Below are positions 24,299 to 32,958 of a stretch of DNA of 64,000 nucleotides, in pieces (the first letter of the stretch is position 1; each line of letters opens with the position of its first letter). The notes under the pieces were generated by a model. That model worked only from the letters and a program-made list of their open reading frames with translations. It was not told where the DNA came from and ran no database searches. A program made the position numbers and the translations under genes. This stretch comes from Propionibacteriaceae bacterium (GTDB lineage: Bacteria; Actinomycetota; Actinomycetes; Propionibacteriales; Propionibacteriaceae). The stretch is from the NCBI GenBank assembly GCA_031265875.1, contig JAISCA010000063.1, positions 62,001 through 126,000 on the forward strand, written 5' to 3'.

Positions 24299-26698
24299 CT
24301 AGCTCTGATCCAATTCGGCGGCCGTTAGGCGGTTGGCCCGGTGGTTGCGCAGGAAGGCTCCCAGGGTCTGGCGCAGGCCGCTCCAGAAGGAGCCGTTGAC
24401 GATCCGGAGCAAGCCGTCCACGGTGGCGGCGTCGAGGACCCCGCCGGTCATCTTGGGCAAGGCCCGGAAGGGCAGGTCGTGGATGAAGAGGAGGTTGAGC
24501 GAGGGCTTCCCCCGGCCCAAGCTGCGCTTCAACCGCCAGTTCAAGACGCGCCGGACCAGCCGGGCCAGTCGGCTGGCGGCTCGATCCATCTGGCCCAGGG
24601 TGTCGGACGGCCCCAGCGGGCCGGTCCGCTCCACCGGCGGCAGCCGGCGGCCCAGCAAGGCGGCGAATTCGGCCGCCGTGACCTGTTCGATGTGACCGGT
24701 CTGATAACTGGGCAGGGCCGGGTCGGGTTCGACCGGCGGCGTCGTGCCCGCCACCTCGACCTCGGCCTCGAGCCGGATGTCCTCGACCGAGGCGCCGACC
24801 AGGACGGCCCAGCGTCCCTGCTCGACCTGCCAAGACTCAGTCGCCGGATCGAAGTGACGGAAGGCCATGGGGCCGAGTGCGACCTGAACGGTCTCGGCCT
24901 GACCGGCCGCCAGCTCGACCCGGGCGAAGCCCTTCAGCTCGCGACGGGGTCGCCACAACCCGGGCGAACGGCGTTCGAGGTAGACCTGGACCACCTCGGC
25001 CCCGTCCCGCTGGCCGCTATTGCGCACGGTCAAGCGGACCTGGTCCGCCGTCGCCGTCAGCTCGGAGTAGTCGAAAGTGGTGTAGCTCAGGCCGTAGCCG
25101 AAAGGGAAGGCCACCTCGGCTCCGATGGTGTTGTAGTAGCGGTAGCCGACATAGAGGGACTCGCGGTGCTCGGCCGTCGCCCCCGGGGCCGGGAAGCGGC
25201 CGGCCGTGGGCGTGTCGGCCAGCCGTAGCGGCATGGTCTCGGTCAGACGGCCGGACGGGTCGACCCGGCCGGTCAGGACGTCGAGCAGACCCGAGGCGCC
25301 GGCTTGGCCGGGCAGATAGGCGTGGATCAGGGCCTGGCAGTGCTCCAGCCAATCGGTCTCGACCACGCCGCCGCCGCAAACCAGGACGACGACGCAAGGG
25401 TTGGTCTGGGCCAGCGCCTGGAGGGTCTCGATCTGGGCCGCCGGCAGCGCCAGAGTGCGGCGGTCCAGCCCCTCCGACTCGCTGACCTCGTCCAGGCCCA
25501 AACAGACCAAGACGACTTCGGCCGTGCCGGCCAGCGCCACCGCCTCGTCCCGTAGCCGGGGGTCGGGCCGGCCGTCGCGGCGGAAGCCGGCCGCGAAGCC
25601 GGTCAGGTTCAGTTCGGAGTCGGCCATGGCATCGAGCAGGTTCTCCAGTTCGACCGGATTGACAGTCGAGGAGCCGGCCCCCTGGTAGCGCGGCCGGCGG
25701 GCGAAGTCGCCCACCACGGCCACCGCCGTGCCGGCCGGCAACGGCAACAGGCCGGCCTGATTCTTCAATAGCACGGCCGAGGCGGCGGCGGCCCGCCGGG
25801 CCAGCCGGTGGTGGGCCTCGAAGTCGACCGCCGGGGCCGGCTCGGGATCGGGGGCGGAGCGGACCAGCCGGATCAACTCCTGGACCCGGGTGTCCAAGTC
25901 GGCCTCGGACAGCTGGCCCGATCCCACCGCCGCCACCAGCTGGCGGGTCGAGGCGTGGCCGGCCGCCGGCATCTCCAGAGTGCCGCCGGCGGCCACCGCC
26001 GCCACGATGTCGTTCGAGCCGCCCCAATCGGTCACCACGACGCCGTCGAAGCCCCATTCTTGGCGCAGGATCTGGCCCAACAATTGAGGATGTTCGCTGG
26101 CGTAAACGCCGTTGACCCGGTTGTAGCTCGACATCAAGACCTTGGGCCGGCCCTCCCGGACGGCGATCTCGAAGCCGGTCAGGTACAACTCACGCAAGGC
26201 CCGCTGGTCCACCACCGCGTCCGACTCCATCCGGCGCAGCTCTTGGGAGTTGACGGCGAAGTGTTTGGGACAGGCGGCCACGCCCCGCGACTGGATGCCG
26301 CGAATGTAGGCCGCCGCCATCTGTCCGGACAGCCAAGGGTCCTCCGAGAAGTACTCGAAGTTGCGACCGCCCAGCGGACTGCGCTTGATGTTGAGGCCGG
26401 GGCCGAGCAGCACATCGACGCCTTGGGCCCGGGCCTCGGCCCCCAGAGCCTGCCCGATCTCCTCGGCCAGAGCCAGGTCCCAGCTGTTGGCCACCGTGGC
26501 CGAGGTGGGGAAGCAGGTCGCCGGCAACGACTGGTGGAGGCCCAGGTGGTCGGCCGATCCGGCCTGGCGGCGGACCCCGTGGGGCCCGTCCGCCAGCCAG
26601 ATCGAGCGCAAGCCGATGGTCGGCATGGCCCAGGTCTGCCAGACCGTCCGACCGGTCAGCAGGGCGGCCTTTTGCACCAGACTCAGTCGGTCGGTCAT
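24299..26698 (-). CDS. GH3 family beta-glucosidase, cytoplasmic type
   Basis: 799-residue glycoside hydrolase family 3 enzyme releasing terminal beta-linked glucose or related sugars. Seen in normal order: TIM-barrel with LADGPHGVR, VDVLLGPGLNIKRSPLGGRNFEYFSEDP, KHFAVNSQE and the nucleophile Asp in GVVVTDWGG (about residue 225); alpha/beta sandwich with VAVVGDFARRPRYQGAGSS and VVLVCLGLDEVSESEGLDRR (general acid/base candidate Glu); fibronectin-III-like domain with VAFPFGYGLSYTTFDYSEL. A further ~150 residues after it are helical and seen in some gut bacterial GH3 proteins. No signal peptide, so cellobiose-like substrates must be imported. Followed after four bases by the GtrA-like gene. Confidence 0.92.
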   Translation of the reverse strand: MTDRLSLVQKAALLTGRTVWQTWAMPTIGLRSIWLADGPHGVRRQAGSADHLGLHQSLPATCFPTSATVANSWDLALAEEIGQALGAEARAQGVDVLLGPGLNIKRSPLGGRNFEYFSEDPWLSGQMAAAYIRGIQSRGVAACPKHFAVNSQELRRMESDAVVDQRALRELYLTGFEIAVREGRPKVLMSSYNRVNGVYASEHPQLLGQILRQEWGFDGVVVTDWGGSNDIVAAVAAGGTLEMPAAGHASTRQLVAAVGSGQLSEADLDTRVQELIRLVRSAPDPEPAPAVDFEAHHRLARRAAAASAVLLKNQAGLLPLPAGTAVAVVGDFARRPRYQGAGSSTVNPVELENLLDAMADSELNLTGFAAGFRRDGRPDPRLRDEAVALAGTAEVVLVCLGLDEVSESEGLDRRTLALPAAQIETLQALAQTNPCVVVLVCGGGVVETDWLEHCQALIHAYLPGQAGASGLLDVLTGRVDPSGRLTETMPLRLADTPTAGRFPAPGATAEHRESLYVGYRYYNTIGAEVAFPFGYGLSYTTFDYSELTATADQVRLTVRNSGQRDGAEVVQVYLERRSPGLWRPRRELKGFARVELAAGQAETVQVALGPMAFRHFDPATESWQVEQGRWAVLVGASVEDIRLEAEVEVAGTTPPVEPDPALPSYQTGHIEQVTAAEFAALLGRRLPPVERTGPLGPSDTLGQMDRAASRLARLVRRVLNWRLKRSLGRGKPSLNLLFIHDLPFRALPKMTGGVLDAATVDGLLRIVNGSFWSGLRQTLGAFLRNHRANRLTAAELDQS

Positions 26699-26753
26699 GG
26701 TGTCTCCTCGGTCTCCTCGGTCGAACGGTCGGCTGATCTCGCGCTGGTCTAGG

Positions 26754-29483
26754 TCAGCGCACAGGCCAGGTCTGGGCCACGGCGTACAGGATGGACTGGC
26801 TCGACCGCACCAGATTACGGGTCATGCCGATGTGGTGGGCAGGGTCGTCGAGCGCCTCTCGGATCTGGGCGGAGTCGCCGCCCCCGCCGCCGGTCCAGGC
26901 CGCCATCACGCCCAGCATCAGGTCGCCGCCGTTGTAGAGCGCTTGGACGGCGTTCTGGAAGGGGTAGATCTTGGCGTCGGTGATGACCACACCGTGGAAG
27001 CCCCACTCGTCCCGCAGGACGTCGTTCAGCAAGGCCGAGTCGCCGCCGGCCCAGGTCGAGCCGATGAAGTTGAAGCTCGACATCGCGCCCAGCGACCCGC
27101 CGGCCTTGACGGCGGCCTCGAAGGGGCGCAGGTAGATCTCCCGGATCGACTGCTCGCTGGCCCAAGTGAAGAGGTACGAGCGGCAGTTCGACTCCCGGTC
27201 GTTGACGGCGAAGTGCTTGATGAAGGTGATCAAGCCTTGGTCGCGGGCGCCGCGCACGACGCTGGCGGCGGTCTGGCCGGCCAGGATCGGGTCCTCGCTG
27301 TAGTACTCGAAGTTACGGCCGTTGAAGGGCGTCCGGTGGGTGTTCATAGCCGGCGCGTACCAACCGGAGAAACCGATGGCCTGGGCCTCGTGGCCGACGC
27401 TGGCGCCCATGATGTTGGCGATGTTCTCATTCCAAGTGGCCGCTATGACCGGCGGTATGGGGTAGGTCACGCCATTGCCGTCCAGGCCCATGATGGCGCC
27501 GGAGTAGACCGAGGAGCCGATGGTGGTGGAGCCGTCCGGCGTCAAGGTGCGGGGCACGCCCAGCCGTTCGACGGCGCCGATGTGCCAGGCCCCGTCGGTC
27601 ACCAGGTCGATCATCTCGTCGACGGTCAACTGGGACACGAACTGTTCCCACTTGGGGTCGTCGGCCGCCAGTCCGGCCAGCTCTTGGATCATGATGGGCT
27701 GGCTCAGGGTCTGGCCGACGGCCGGCAGGTCGGCGGCGGTCAGACCCAGTTCGGCGTCGGTTTCCGGTGTGAAGCCGGCCAGGGCCTCCAGCACTGCCGC
27801 CCCGGCAGTGAAGTCGGCGCTCTGCGGACCGTTGAAGGCCCGACTGGCGGGGTCCCACTGCCGGGTCAGATAGTCGCCCACGCCGGCGGCGTCGAAGCGG
27901 TTGGTGGCCGTGGCCTGGTCGGAGGGGCGGGCCCCGGCTTGGCCGTCGGCGTAGACGATGGGCTGGTCCAAGTGCCAGGTCTCCTGGTCGAAGACCTGGT
28001 GCGAGTCGGCCCGCAGCGAGATCACGTAGTCGCCGGCCTCCAGCGTCCAGGCCCCGGCGGCGCCGTCGTCGTACGAGGCCAGGTCGGCCACGGGGAAGGT
28101 CAAGGTGTACGTCTCAGTCGTGCCCGGGGCGATCGGGTTGGTCTTCTTGAAAGCCACCAGGTTGACGGTCGACTTCTCGATGGCCCCGGAGTAGGGCGGG
28201 TCGAAGTAGACCTGGATGACGTCCTTGCCCTGGACCGAGCCGGTGTTACGCACCGCCACGCGCAGGGAGACCTCGTCGTCGACCACCGCCAAGTCCAGGA
28301 TCTGGTGGTCGAACTGGGTGTAGCTGAGGCCGTGGCCGAAGGGGTACATGACCTGGGCCGCGTAGTCGAAGCTGGGATCGGTGTCGTGCCGGGTTTCAAA
28401 ATAACGGTAGCCGACGTAGACGCCCTCGCTGTACTGGACGAAGTAGCCGGAGCCGTCGGGGGCGTTGGAGTAGTGGAAGCTGTCGTCGGCCCGGGAGCCG
28501 TCGGCGTCGTACTGGATGTAGTTATTGGCCGCCGGATTGCTTCGGTTGTCCCGCAGCCAGGTGTCGGGCAGGTGGCCGGAGGGGTTGACGGTCCCGTTCA
28601 GGATCCGGGCCAAGGACAAGATGCCGGACTCGCCGGGGTAACCGATCCAAAGCGCCGCCTTGATCGAGGGGTAGTCGTCGATGAAACCGAGTTCCATGGT
28701 GTTGGCCGAGTTGATGACCAGGATGACATCGCTGAAAGCCTGCGCCACGGCGTCGATCAGGGCGGCCTCGTCCGGGGAGGGGCGTAGCTCCTCGGGCGTG
28801 AAGTCGTACATCTCGCCGCCGCCCCGGCCCAGCACGATCAGGGCCAGGTCGGAGAAGTCGCGGGCGTGCTCCAAGATGGTGCGGCCGTCCGGATAGAGCG
28901 AAGTGTCGGAATAAGCCTGGGCCGGCGCTTCCGGCACGGTGATATTGCTGGGTTGGTCGATGAACTCCGAGGCCGAGCTATTGCCGGGAGCGGAGGTCGG
29001 GCTGATCGAGACCTTGCCTTGCTTGTAGTAGTTGTAATAAAGGTTGAGCAGGTCGTCGTTGACCGCGAAATTGCCCTGTTCGCCGCTCAGGGCGTCTTCC
29101 AGACGGACCGCCCGATCGACGTTGGAGGCCGACGAGCCGCCGGAGTTGTAGACCAGTTGGACGGATCTCATGCCGAACAGGTTGAGGCCGGTGCGGTTCT
29201 CGGGCGAGGTCCGCAGCGGCAGCAGGCCGTCCTGGTTGCGCAGGAGGACGAAGCCCTCGTCCGCGATCACCTGGGTGGTCTCACTGGCGGAGGCGTAGGA
29301 CAGCCGTTGCTCCTCGCTGTCGGGTCTCATCATGGACAGTAGCCAGTAGCCGGATCGGGTGATGACGAACCCGTAGACCAAGACGATGGCGATCAGTAGG
29401 GCGAGTGATCCGCTCACGATCAGGGCGACTCGCTTACCCCGGCTGAGCTTCTTTTTGACGGTGGTGGGGTTGTCCGTGCTCAT
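26754..29483 (-). CDS. Membrane-anchored GH3 beta-glucosidase with permuted domain order
   Basis: 909-residue GH3 protein whose domains run in the reverse of the normal order. Seen: a membrane anchor (ALIVSGSLALLIAIVLVYGFVI, about residues 18-40); alpha/beta sandwich first (DEGFVLLRNQDGLLPL, LIVLGRGGGEMYDF, VILVINSANTMELGF); fibronectin-III-like domain with MYPFGHGLSYTQFDHQIL; then the TIM barrel at the C-terminus with NTHRTPFNGRNFEYYSEDP, KHFAVNDRESN and the nucleophile Asp in HGVVITDAKIYP near residue 825. Such permuted GH3 enzymes are known from Ruminococcus albus and relatives. It probably acts outside the membrane. Strong ribosome site (AAGGAGAGG) before ATG 29483; a LytTR-like promoter lies upstream. 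Confidence 0.9.
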   Translation of the reverse strand: MSTDNPTTVKKKLSRGKRVALIVSGSLALLIAIVLVYGFVITRSGYWLLSMMRPDSEEQRLSYASASETTQVIADEGFVLLRNQDGLLPLRTSPENRTGLNLFGMRSVQLVYNSGGSSASNVDRAVRLEDALSGEQGNFAVNDDLLNLYYNYYKQGKVSISPTSAPGNSSASEFIDQPSNITVPEAPAQAYSDTSLYPDGRTILEHARDFSDLALIVLGRGGGEMYDFTPEELRPSPDEAALIDAVAQAFSDVILVINSANTMELGFIDDYPSIKAALWIGYPGESGILSLARILNGTVNPSGHLPDTWLRDNRSNPAANNYIQYDADGSRADDSFHYSNAPDGSGYFVQYSEGVYVGYRYFETRHDTDPSFDYAAQVMYPFGHGLSYTQFDHQILDLAVVDDEVSLRVAVRNTGSVQGKDVIQVYFDPPYSGAIEKSTVNLVAFKKTNPIAPGTTETYTLTFPVADLASYDDGAAGAWTLEAGDYVISLRADSHQVFDQETWHLDQPIVYADGQAGARPSDQATATNRFDAAGVGDYLTRQWDPASRAFNGPQSADFTAGAAVLEALAGFTPETDAELGLTAADLPAVGQTLSQPIMIQELAGLAADDPKWEQFVSQLTVDEMIDLVTDGAWHIGAVERLGVPRTLTPDGSTTIGSSVYSGAIMGLDGNGVTYPIPPVIAATWNENIANIMGASVGHEAQAIGFSGWYAPAMNTHRTPFNGRNFEYYSEDPILAGQTAASVVRGARDQGLITFIKHFAVNDRESNCRSYLFTWASEQSIREIYLRPFEAAVKAGGSLGAMSSFNFIGSTWAGGDSALLNDVLRDEWGFHGVVITDAKIYPFQNAVQALYNGGDLMLGVMAAWTGGGGGDSAQIREALDDPAHHIGMTRNLVRSSQSILYAVAQTWPVR

Positions 29484-29525
29484 CCGCGTTACCTCTCCTT
29501 CGAAGCGTCGGCGTGGATATGCCCG

Positions 29526-29596
29526 ACCCTAAGGCGAGCGAGTGGCCCGGGTGCCGGCCTTGGCACAAGCTGTCGCTAGGACGGCACAATCTGTCG
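29526..29596 (-). promoter_or_regulatory. LytTR-like repeat pair and -10 box ahead of the permuted GH3 gene
   Basis: On the minus strand CGACAG-N-TTGTGCC occurs at 29596-29583 and 29575-29562: 14-base direct repeats with one mismatch and a period of 21 bases, the spacing of AgrA/LytTR operator halves (9-base cores, 12-13 bases between). A TAGGGT -10 box follows at 29531-29526, with a poor -35 directly behind the second repeat, as expected of an activator-dependent promoter. The upstream repeat lies inside the last codons of the histidine kinase gene. Confidence 0.6.
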
Positions 29597-30922
29597 GGCG
29601 GCGGGCAGGCTGGGGTCGGTCAGCAGCACCCGCAGCACGAACCAGCGCCCGTCGGTGTGGATGGTGGTGACGCCGCCGTACTTGGCGGCGGTGTGACGGA
29701 TCGACTTGAGGCCGAAGCCGTGGCCGGCCGGGTCGGCCTGCGAGGTGACGATGTCGCCCCCTTCGGTCTTGAGCGAGCCGGAGAAGGAGTTCTCGACCGT
29801 CACGACGACCAGGCTGCCCTGGCGGAAGCAGGCCAGCTCGATAATGCGCTCCTCGGGGTCGGGCAGACGGCTGGTGGCCTGGACGGCGTTGTCCAAGGCG
29901 TTGCCGAAGAGAGTGCAGATGTCGACCACGGACATGAAGGCCAGGGCGGCCCCGTCGGCCACCGCCGTCAGGTCGACGCCGGCCTCGGCGCACTCGCGCC
30001 GCTTGGCGGTCAGGATGACGTCGAGCACCTCGTTGCCACTGTCGGTCCAGGCCTCCCAATCGCGGATGCTGGCCTCCAACTCGTCGATGTGGTCGGACCG
30101 TCGGCTGGGGTCGGCCTCGGCCCGGATGACGCCGAGTTGGTGCTTGAGATCGTGGTAGGTCCGGTCGATGGCGTCGATGTTGAGCTTGGACTGAAGGTAT
30201 TGCTCGTGCTGTTTGCGCAGCAGGCCTTGGATGGCGGTCAACTCGGCATTGGCGGCGTGGCGCAAGCGCTGGGCCTGTTGGGCGTAGAGGGCGACTAGGC
30301 CGCAGAGGTCGACCAGGCTGCGGATGTAGAAGATCTCGGGTCCCAGCCGACCGCTGAAGGGGGTGCTGGTGGACAAGAAGCTGAGATTGGACAAGCAGAA
30401 GGTGGTCAAGGCGATGGCGATCGACGAGGCCAGGTCGCGCACGCTGGCCGGGCTGACGGGGTTACGGGCCTGGCGTCGTTCGAGGACGGCGGCCAGGGCG
30501 AAGACGACGGCGTAGACCGCCACGGCGAAGGCGATCTCGGCCCCGGAGTCGGGTTTGGGATCGGCCTCGAACAAGAAGCAGTGCATCTGCCAGTGCCCGG
30601 CCGCCAACAGCTCGGCCAAGACCAGGGCCCGGGCGGCCACGCAACCGACTTCGGTCAGAGCGGCCGGGCGGGCCTGGAGGGCGACGGCGATGAGTCCGAA
30701 CATGCCGGCCACCGCTAGAGCCATGCCCAAGGGCCACAGGGCCAAAGGCCAGGCGCCGACCAACTCCTGTAGCCCGATCTGGCAGACGGCCCCGACCGCG
30801 GCCCAGATCAGCAGCCGGAGTCGCCCCAAGCGCTGGCGGGGCAGGACGCAGACCAAGGCGGCGATCCACTCGGCCAGGCCGGTCAGGAGCCGGGGGATGT
30901 CGGGCAGGGATTGTTCGATCAT
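29576..30922 (-). CDS. AgrC-type (GHKL) sensor histidine kinase
   Basis: 448-residue kinase of the HPK10 group that pairs with LytTR regulators. Seen: five to six membrane segments over the first ~215 residues, a coiled linker (LRHAANAELTAIQGLLRKQHEQYL), the phospho-His in YHDLKHQLGVIR, N-box LFGNALDNAVQAT and the G-box HGFGLKSIRHTAAKYGG. The F-box is absent, as normal in this group. Such kinases usually sense small peptides, but no agrB/agrD or other pheromone gene lies nearby, so the ligand may come from elsewhere in the genome. Overlaps the regulator gene by four bases and precedes the GH3 genes. Confidence 0.88.
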   Translation of the reverse strand: MIEQSLPDIPRLLTGLAEWIAALVCVLPRQRLGRLRLLIWAAVGAVCQIGLQELVGAWPLALWPLGMALAVAGMFGLIAVALQARPAALTEVGCVAARALVLAELLAAGHWQMHCFLFEADPKPDSGAEIAFAVAVYAVVFALAAVLERRQARNPVSPASVRDLASSIAIALTTFCLSNLSFLSTSTPFSGRLGPEIFYIRSLVDLCGLVALYAQQAQRLRHAANAELTAIQGLLRKQHEQYLQSKLNIDAIDRTYHDLKHQLGVIRAEADPSRRSDHIDELEASIRDWEAWTDSGNEVLDVILTAKRRECAEAGVDLTAVADGAALAFMSVVDICTLFGNALDNAVQATSRLPDPEERIIELACFRQGSLVVVTVENSFSGSLKTEGGDIVTSQADPAGHGFGLKSIRHTAAKYGGVTTIHTDGRWFVLRVLLTDPSLPAARQIVPS

Positions 30923-31632
30923 GTCGGCCGGCCCTCTCCCAGATAGTCGGTCAGGGCGATCAGGAAGTCTTTCTTACGCGGGCGCGAGACGACCAGGTGG
31001 ACGCCCGTGCTCATGACGCAACTGGATTGGTGGACGGCCGTGACATGGCGCAGATTGACCAGGTAGCAGGAGTTGGAGCGGAAGAAGCCCCGCCCGGCCA
31101 GGGTCGCCTCCATCGCCTTGAGCGTGCCCACGGTGGTGTGTCGGTGGTCCAAGGTGTTGACCAGGAGGTGGTGCTTGACCGATTCGAGGTAGACGATGTG
31201 GCGGGTGTCCAGACGCACCAAGTCGGTTCCGGACGAGAGCACGACGTAGTCGGCCGTGCGCCGGGCCAGCCGTTCGACCGAGCGGGTCAACTCACGGGCG
31301 AAAGCGAAGTACGGCACCGGCTTGAGCAGGTAGCTGAGGGCGTCGACCTCGTAACCGTGGATGGCGTATTGCGGGGTGTTGGTGATGAAGACGATGACCA
31401 CGTCCGGATCGACCCGACGCACCCGCTCGGCGGTGCTGAAGCCGTCCAGACCCGGCATCTGGATGTCGAGCAGCAAGAGATCGAACTGGCGCTGGAAGCC
31501 GGACAGCAGGTCCTGGCCGTCGCTGAAGCCGGTGACGGGGCAGGCCAGTCCATGCTCGGACTCGTAGCGCGCGACGTAGTCGGTCAGCAGGCTCCGGCTG
31601 GCCGGGTCGTCTTCGACGATGCCGATTCTCAT
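30919..31632 (-). CDS. LytTR-family response regulator
   Basis: 237-residue regulator. Seen: receiver domain with IVEDDPASR, the phosphoacceptor Asp in LLLLDIQMPGLDGFS (about residue 59), VFITNTPQYAIHGY and YLLKPVPYFAF; then a LytTR DNA-binding domain with IVYLESVKHHLLVNTL, RFFRSNSCYLVNLRHV and LVVSRPRKKDFLIAL. LytTR proteins bind pairs of direct repeats about 21 bases apart, which is what is found upstream of the neighbouring GH3 gene. AGGAGA ribosome site before ATG 31632; a perfect TATAAT lies 26 bases upstream of the start. Confidence 0.92.
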   Translation of the reverse strand: MRIGIVEDDPASRSLLTDYVARYESEHGLACPVTGFSDGQDLLSGFQRQFDLLLLDIQMPGLDGFSTAERVRRVDPDVVIVFITNTPQYAIHGYEVDALSYLLKPVPYFAFARELTRSVERLARRTADYVVLSSGTDLVRLDTRHIVYLESVKHHLLVNTLDHRHTTVGTLKAMEATLAGRGFFRSNSCYLVNLRHVTAVHQSSCVMSTGVHLVVSRPRKKDFLIALTDYLGEGRPT

Positions 31633-31657
31633 TCAGGTCTCCTGAGGGTTGGCCGGG

Positions 31658-31663
31658 ATTATA
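31658..31663 (-). promoter_or_regulatory. -10 box (TATAAT) of the LytTR-AgrC operon
   Basis: A perfect TATAAT on the minus strand, 26 bases before the ATG at 31632. The -35 region is weak; GGAACGGGAACG tandem hexamers lie between and may take part in control. Confidence 0.5.
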
Positions 31664-31773
31664 GTGACCGTTCCCGTTCCAGGGGTCGGTCCTGGCCGGG
31701 ACGGTGGTCTTCGTCCTAGCCGGTCGGCCCCGGGCCGACCACGCGTCTGAGCACGGCCCCAGCGGCCGCCCAC

Positions 31774-31779
31774 TAGGCT
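31774..31779 (+). promoter_or_regulatory. Probable -10 box of a leaderless ychF promoter
   Basis: TAGGCT ends seven bases before the GTG at 31787, and no ribosome-binding site is present, so the ychF message probably begins at its start codon. Confidence 0.45.
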
Positions 31780-31786
31780 ATGCGGC

Positions 31787-32860
31787 GTGGCGCTCACCAT
31801 TGGTATCGTCGGTCTGCCCAACGCCGGCAAGTCGACTCTGTTCAACGCTCTGACCGGCAACCAGGCCCTGGTGGCGAATTATCCTTTCGCCACCATCGAC
31901 CCCAACGTCGGCGTGGTGTCGGTGCCCGACCCCAGGCTGGCCGTGCTGGCGGGGATGTTCGACTCCGAGCGGATCGTGCCGGCCACGGTCTCCTTCGTCG
32001 ACATCGCCGGCATCGTGCGCGGGGCCAGCCAAGGCGAGGGCATGGGCAACGCCTTTCTGGCCAACATCCGCGAGGCCAACGCCATCTGCCAGGTCACGCG
32101 CGTCTTCTCAGACCCCAACGTGTCGCACGAGGCCGGCCAGGTCGACCCGGCCGGCGACATCGACACCATCGCCTGCGAGCTCGCCCTGGCCGACCTGCAG
32201 ACCCTGGAGCGGGCCCTGCCCAAGGTCGAGAAGGAGGCCCGGCTACGCCCCGAGGCCAGGCCCAAGCACCAGGCCATGCTGGCGGCTCAGGCCGTCCTGG
32301 AGTCGGGCCGGGGTCTGCGTCAAGCTGGCTTCGAGGTCGCTCTCCTGTCCGATCTGTGGCTCTTGACCGCCAAGCCGTATCTGTACGTCTTCAACTGCGA
32401 CGCCGGCGACCTTGACGACCAGGCCCTGAAAGACCGTCTGAGCGCTCTGGTGGCCCCGGCCGAGGCCATCTTCTTGGACGCCTCCTTCGAAGCCGAACTG
32501 GTCCGCCTGGAGCCAGCCGAAGCGGCCGAGTTCAGGCAGGAGGCCGGACTGGCCGAGTCCGGCCTGGACGCCTTGGCCCGGGTCGGCTACGCCAGCCTGG
32601 GGCTGCAGAGTTTCCTGACCGCCGGCCCCAAGGAGTCCAGGGCTTGGACCATTAGAGCCGGCGCCACCGCCCCCGAAGCGGCCGGCGCCATCCACAGCGA
32701 CTTCCAACGCGGCTTCATCAAGGCCGAGGTCGTCAGCTACGCCGATCTGGTCGAGTTGGGTTCCCTGGCCGCCGCCCGGGCCGCCGGCAAGGCCCGGATC
32801 GAAGGCAAGGACTACGTCATGCGCGAGGGCGACGTGGTCGAGTTCAGGTTCAACGTCTGA
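31787..32860 (+). CDS. ychF: Ribosome-binding ATPase YchF
   Basis: 357-residue Obg-family P-loop protein that binds ribosomes and hydrolyses ATP rather than GTP. Seen: G1 VGLPNAGKSTLFNAL at residue 6, the NYPFATIDPNVGVV switch region, SFVDIAGIVRGASQGEGMGNAFL (G3), FNCDAGD where GTPases have NKXD, and the C-terminal TGS domain ending EGKDYVMREGDVVEFRFNV. Highly conserved housekeeping gene. Its last ~30 bases recur in imperfect form 1,400 bases downstream, beyond the DUF4143 gene, which marks this 3' end as an insertion or duplication point. Confidence 0.95.
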   Translation: MALTIGIVGLPNAGKSTLFNALTGNQALVANYPFATIDPNVGVVSVPDPRLAVLAGMFDSERIVPATVSFVDIAGIVRGASQGEGMGNAFLANIREANAICQVTRVFSDPNVSHEAGQVDPAGDIDTIACELALADLQTLERALPKVEKEARLRPEARPKHQAMLAAQAVLESGRGLRQAGFEVALLSDLWLLTAKPYLYVFNCDAGDLDDQALKDRLSALVAPAEAIFLDASFEAELVRLEPAEAAEFRQEAGLAESGLDALARVGYASLGLQSFLTAGPKESRAWTIRAGATAPEAAGAIHSDFQRGFIKAEVVSYADLVELGSLAAARAAGKARIEGKDYVMREGDVVEFRFNV

Positions 32861-32863
32861 CCC
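32832..32863. repeat. Left copy of a 32-base direct repeat (3' end of ychF)
   Basis: ACGTGGTCGAGTTCAGGTTC and the following 12 bases form the end of ychF and its stop. The same sequence with four differences lies at 34232-34263, exactly 1,400 bases away, flanking the DUF4143 gene. Similarity fades out after a shared GAAAGG further right. Confidence 0.75.
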
Positions 32864-32869
32864 GATCCC

Positions 32870-32938
32870 GTGAAAGGTAGCGTAGTAATTCCGTAGAAGG
32901 TAGCGTAGTAAGTCCGTGAAGGGTAGCGTTAGTGGGCT
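32870..32938. repeat. Three tandem 23-base repeats upstream of the first DUF4143 gene
   Basis: Units at 32870-32892, 32893-32915 and 32916-32938 share GTGAAAGGTAGCGTAGTAA with small changes; units 1 and 2 differ at three of 23 positions, unit 3 is more diverged. The third unit would overlap the -35 region of a promoter whose TAACCT box (32947-32952) ends six bases before the ATG at 32959. A binding array for an autoregulator is likely. Confidence 0.7.
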
Positions 32939-32958
32939 CTGCCGGCTAACCTGACGGT

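Noticed and set aside
26361..28787. 808-codon plus-strand frame across the two GH3 genes
   Set aside because: Antisense to two well-supported glycoside hydrolases and spanning the gap between them; Gly/Val/Gln/Asp-rich composition typical of shadow frames here.
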